Shown here: one piece after another, positions 60,596 to 64,000 of the stretch
How the letters are laid out: each line of letters starts with the position of its first letter
How positions within the stretch are numbered: position 1 is the first letter of the stretch
Assembly: GCA_028673005.1 (NCBI GenBank)
Contig: CM054113.1
Coordinates: 35,406,117 to 35,470,116 of the forward strand
Length of the DNA: 64,000 nucleotides
DNA from: Tanypteryx hageni
Taxonomy: Eukaryota > Arthropoda > Insecta > Odonata > Petaluridae
Direction: 5' to 3'
Position numbers and translations under genes: made by a program
The notes under the pieces: generated by a model
What the model saw: the letters and a program-made list of their open reading frames with translations, nothing else
The model's database searches: none
Told to the model about the DNA's origin: nothing

Positions 60596-60609
60596 AAATA
60601 AAATGGATG
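60596..60609. repeat. Right target-site duplication of the SINE
   Basis: AAATAAAATGGATG, matching 60263-60276 at 13 of 14 positions. Confidence 0.75.
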
Positions 60610-60906
60610 TTTCACAAAGTGAATTTCTTTTCCAATGAAATACCATTAGATCTGTATGAAATTTCATTTAATCAAAGTAAATATTTGCTATTAAAGTCAG
60701 CAGATACAAAGTATGCAATAAAAATGTAAAGCATGACCAACGACAGTTTCCTGTCTCACCATTCCATCACTTATCCATGAACTCCGAAGAAATAAAATAG
60801 GTAGCATATGAAAAAAGATTCATAAAAATACTTAAAATTCCACAGATAAATATAAACCTTCGAATCTCCGACGAAGCACACGAAATCGCCGATAAATGAG
60901 GGTCTA

Positions 60907-61506
60907 GGACAGTTCGGGGCGGTCGGTTCGGCGAGGCCAGTTCGGGGGAGAACAGTTTGGCAAAGGACCCCAACCCAGTACAGCTACCACAACACACAAC
61001 ACATTTTCATTTATTATTTTCGCAAATTTATGTCTTTTAGATTTTACATTTTAAAAATAGGTGTAATATTTAATTCCGTTTTTCTCGCGGAAAACATCGC
61101 AAAACTCAAGCAAATAGTTTTGTTAAAAACACAATTATGGACTAACTTGGCTTATAAATAAAATTTGTTGAATTGTTTTCTTTTATGCGCTTCTGAGATA
61201 TAGAAGGTACTGTTTCCTTCCGACCCAATCCGAAGGGTGTTAAAACAATAGGCTAAAGTTGCATTAAAGACTAAAACCTTACCTAACCAACCCAAGGTCC
61301 ACAACCCAACCCGGGGGAGGGGGAGGGTGAGAATGTATAATCCGCTTTAGCTCCAAGTTATCCAACCCAACTAGAGATAATCATCAACTCCAGATTTGAG
61401 CATTTGCCGTAAATTTCTTTGGCGAGAGAAAAGGAAACTGGCATGGGGAAAGGAAACAATATCTAAGATTATACGTGTACGCCGAACTGGCCGCGCCAAA
61501 CTGTCC
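60907..61506. mobile_element. GC-rich TIR element (600 bp), family unknown
   Basis: The left end reads GGACAGTTCGGGGCGGTCGG then TTCGGC. The right end, reverse-complemented, reads GGACAGTTTGGCGCGGCCAG then TTCGGC: 26-bp inverted ends with about five differences. A further AACAGTTTGGCAAAGGACC copy lies just inside the left end. No coding region or clear TSD. Confidence 0.6.
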
Positions 61507-61734
61507 CATTCCCGGCAATCGAACAGCTACAAAGAAATGCAGAAGCGGCGAACCAAATCCGGCGCTTTAAATCTCAAAAAGGGCGAAATCTGCGCGCGCG
61601 GGTGCTCTCTCTCTCTCCGTATCTCACTCCCACCGAGAATTCGGAGTTCAGGGATAGACTGGAACAATAGGGATCTCAAACACATTGAAAGGCAATGGGA
61701 TAGCGTGAGGGATCGAGCCAGAAAATGGCCGGGT

Positions 61735-62345
61735 GAAAGGGAGAGAGTTGGATGAAAGGAAGACAGAGAGAGTCGGAATGTTAGAGAGGGATCGAATAAG
61801 AGGTGTAGAGAACGGAAGGGTGAGAAACGAATTGAGAGGCAAGCCAACTGACATAGATTCGGATAGAGAGAGGGAGGGAGAGAAACTGATTATGAGCGAC
61901 GGTAAGATAAAGCGAGGAAGAATTTGAGAAAAAGGGAGAGAGGGAGTTGGGTGGAGAGCGAGAGTTGGGTGGAGAGTGGGAGTTTGGTGGAGAGAGGGAG
62001 TTGGGTGGAGAGTGGGAGTTTGGTGGAGAGAGGGAGTTTGGTGGAGAGAGGGAGTTGGGTGGAGAGTGGGAGTTTGGTGGAGAGAGGGAGTTTGGTGGAG
62101 AGAGGGAGTTGGGTGGAGAGAGGGAGTTGGGTGGAGAGAGGGAGTTGGGTGGAGAGAGGGAGGTGGAGAGAAAGAGGTGGAGAGAGGGAGGTGGAGAGAG
62201 GGAGGGGGAGAGAGGGTGGTGGAGAGAGGGAGATAGAGAGATGGAGATAGAGGAGGCGGTAGAGAGATGGAGGTGGAGAGAGAGAGGGAAGTGAGGGGAG
62301 TGAGTTATAGGCGGATGAGAGGGAACGGTAAACACAGAGAGAGAT
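61735..62345. repeat. Purine-rich domain containing the 18-bp minisatellite
   Basis: GA/GGA-rich plus strand over about 600 bp. Frames open on both strands (184 codons minus; 108, 115 and 86 codons plus) are products of the repeat and the biased composition. Confidence 0.75.
61942..62160. repeat. 18-bp minisatellite, about 12 copies
   Basis: Unit GAGTTGGGTGGAGAGAGG, with variants GAGTTTGGTGG and GAGAGTGG arranged in a higher-order pattern in the first two thirds and homogeneous at the end. As 18 is a multiple of three, all three plus frames stay open, and the minus frame reads SPPNSL-type hexapeptides. Clustered GGG/GGTGG runs could form G-quadruplexes. Confidence 0.85.
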
Positions 62346-63427
62346 GTGGCGAGGGAGAGATATAAGGGTCCAGATTTTAGGATTGATTGTTGAGCGGCGT
62401 TCCGGCGTGAGGGTTGACTTGAATAAGGGCCTTATCCTCTAAAGGCTGGCGGCAAGCGGTATCGTATAGGTATTCGTGGAAATTGCACGAGAACCCTACG
62501 GGGTTATTCCCTTGAGCATTAGTTCCTACAGTATCTTCTGTCTCTCTGTTAATCTCTGCGTCATAGTCCAAATAGATGAGATGACGTCGTTTGAACGAAT
62601 GCGATAGGGAAGAGAGATTTTTTTCTCTAGTGCTCCGAAGGTTTGAGGCAATGGGAATAGCTATCAAAAGGAATTAACGATCTACCAATCAGAATAGAAC
62701 GGTTACCGATGTTCGCCTCTCGCTACTTCTCTCCGCGAACACATAATTTAAAACCCCTAAACCTTAAACTGATCGCATTGGCTGCGCGCGATAATGCTAT
62801 TGAGCGTCGGTTGTTTTTTGAGAGTTTTTACTCGCTTGGAAAAAATAATTTCAGAAAATGCGATTCACAGATAGGAGTCAACCAGACTGCAAAGTGCTTA
62901 GCTAATTAAGATTTCACAATGGATAGAACGGATGAATGCTAAGTCAATATTTAAAAATTTCATCTGATCATTTTTATTTTTGATTTATGGATTTGATAAA
63001 CGATTTAGAATTTCCCTATATTTTAGTTCATAAGCCTATTGTATGCTTTTTGTACCCTGAAAAAGAAAAATCGAGACATAATTGGGAAAATATGAGATTT
63101 TTAGCCTTTCTGATGTTTACCTTCTACATGAAAAGGTTGTGTTAATTTTGTTCAAATGTAGAAAATTATCAAATTGAAAAAATATATGCACCGTACTATT
63201 ACAGAATATACCAGGAAAATGATCGGAAAATAGGTCGCATTTAATACAAAATAATATTACGGAGTCACGAGAAGGCCTTTCGGGACACCAGAACATACTG
63301 AAGACCCTCACTTTAGTCTGTTAAAACTTCTTTGGTATTACTGTCAAACACTAAAATAGTTAGTCTTATGGCTCAAATCCAAATGATACTTCAGATATCC
63401 CTAATAGCTCTATGAAGCGTTGAGAAA
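62346..63427. other. Noncoding stretch
   Basis: No gene or element recognised. Confidence 0.4.
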
Positions 63428-63472
63428 ATCAGATACGCATTTCGGCAGCAAAACATCCATCTTCAGGATCGA
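63428..63472 (-). ncRNA. Hammerhead-ribozyme-like motif (3)
   Basis: On the minus strand: ATC, C, CTGAAGA, TGG...(10 nt)...GCC (short stem II), GAAA, TGCGTA, TC, T, GAT. The core boxes CUGANGA and GAAA are intact, ATGCGTAT can form a palindromic or 2-bp stem III, and ATC/GAT could form stem I with a 1-nt offset. The spacing between core boxes (16 nt) equals that of the motif at 22837-22880, which suggests a common family. Confidence 0.4.
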
Positions 63473-64000
63473 TTCACCGACTGTAGGTTGAAAAAAACAT
63501 CGTTTTTTATTTTTATGTATGCGGTGAAAATTTTTATAAGGTTCATGTATAATTAAAAAACTTTGATTCACAACCTTTTCATGCCTCTTTAATATCCCTA
63601 TGAAGTTCACTCAAATATATGCCAGCCAAGACAATGTCTTCTTTTCAATTAATGACAATTATTCCTCACGTAGTACCGTGATATAATTTTAGGTTGTGTT
63701 ACAAGCTTTATGATGACAACAAATTAATTTTTAAAGAATAACGTTCTAACAATATATTTTATGCAGAAATTATTGCATTGTTAGCTGGCCGTTTTCTTTT
63801 ACATCTCATGATAAAGGCCAATGTATTTCGGCAATAGAGTGAGAATAAAATAAACAAACCTGTGATTGGAGAGTAGCAACGAAAGATAAGGTGAATGAAA
63901 ATCTACATAATAGAAACTGAGAAAAAATTTCCATAAATGAATTTTGTTCCATTTCTAATGATTAAAAAAGAAATTCAAGCGCTTAGGAAATAGGAAAACA
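63473..64000. other. AT-rich noncoding end of window
   Basis: No gene or element recognised. Confidence 0.4.

Noticed and set aside
61781..62335. 184-codon minus ORF with SPPNSL repeats resembling a structural protein
   Set aside because: Produced by an 18-bp minisatellite that leaves several frames open; no start context, signal peptide or exon evidence.

Overview
This is a window of eukaryotic nuclear DNA. It is AT-rich and gene-poor and consists mostly of transposable-element remains in several nested layers. The one host gene I recognise is a coding exon on the minus strand (56208-56679) with the first half of a class-B GPCR hormone-binding domain, most like arthropod diuretic hormone 44 (CRF-like) receptors. 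With the mariner, hAT, RTE-like and I/Jockey-type elements, this points to an arthropod genome. The sequence alone does not tell me which order. I found no bacterial genes, operons or CRISPR arrays.

Layout. 1-16 kb: a long purine-rich domain (about 90-1150), a second one (7965-8440), and otherwise AT-rich DNA without a supportable gene. 16-25 kb: a tiny hAT MITE with target-site duplication (16079-16154), an orphan 110-codon ORF, two members of an apparently unnamed repeat family with a terminal hairpin and about 150-bp internal repeats (18147-18898, 19455-20293), a hammerhead-ribozyme-like motif (22837-22880), and a pogo/Tigger-like element carrying a nested hairpin with a second, degenerate hammerhead-like core (23753-24598). 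26.9-27.5 kb: a third purine-rich domain. 30285-31743: an array of five tRNA-gene-bearing 307-bp units, three in one orientation and two in the other, bounded as a whole by a perfect 13-bp direct repeat. 33.6-34.86 kb: a 5'-truncated LINE with an RNase H tail.

36.8-50.9 kb is a transposon graveyard. It holds a hAT MITE, a ZMYM1-type hAT transposase remnant between inverted arms of about 340 bp, a polypyrimidine domain, and a ZBED5-type hAT transposase on the minus strand. That transposase is split by an inverted-repeat (foldback-like) element of 738-bp units, which is itself split by a nearly full-length but dead RTE-like LINE. A third member of the hairpin/150-bp family abuts the hAT. 52985-54294 is a complete but inactivated mariner, followed by a 738-bp tandem duplication. 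After the receptor exon come a pogo-like MITE (58981-59687), a TA-repeat palindrome, a tRNA-derived SINE with target-site duplication whose 3' tail resembles that of the 34.8-kb LINE, a GC-rich inverted-repeat element (60907-61506), a purine-rich domain with an 18-bp minisatellite, and a third hammerhead-like motif (63428-63472).

How it fits together. The receptor is transcribed leftwards and its exon ends in a clean splice donor. I recognise no later exon, so the 56 kb to its left is plausibly intron filled by successive insertions. The LINE at 33.6-34.86 kb belongs to a family that could supply the machinery for the SINE. The hammerhead-like motifs would fit Penelope-like or related retroelements.
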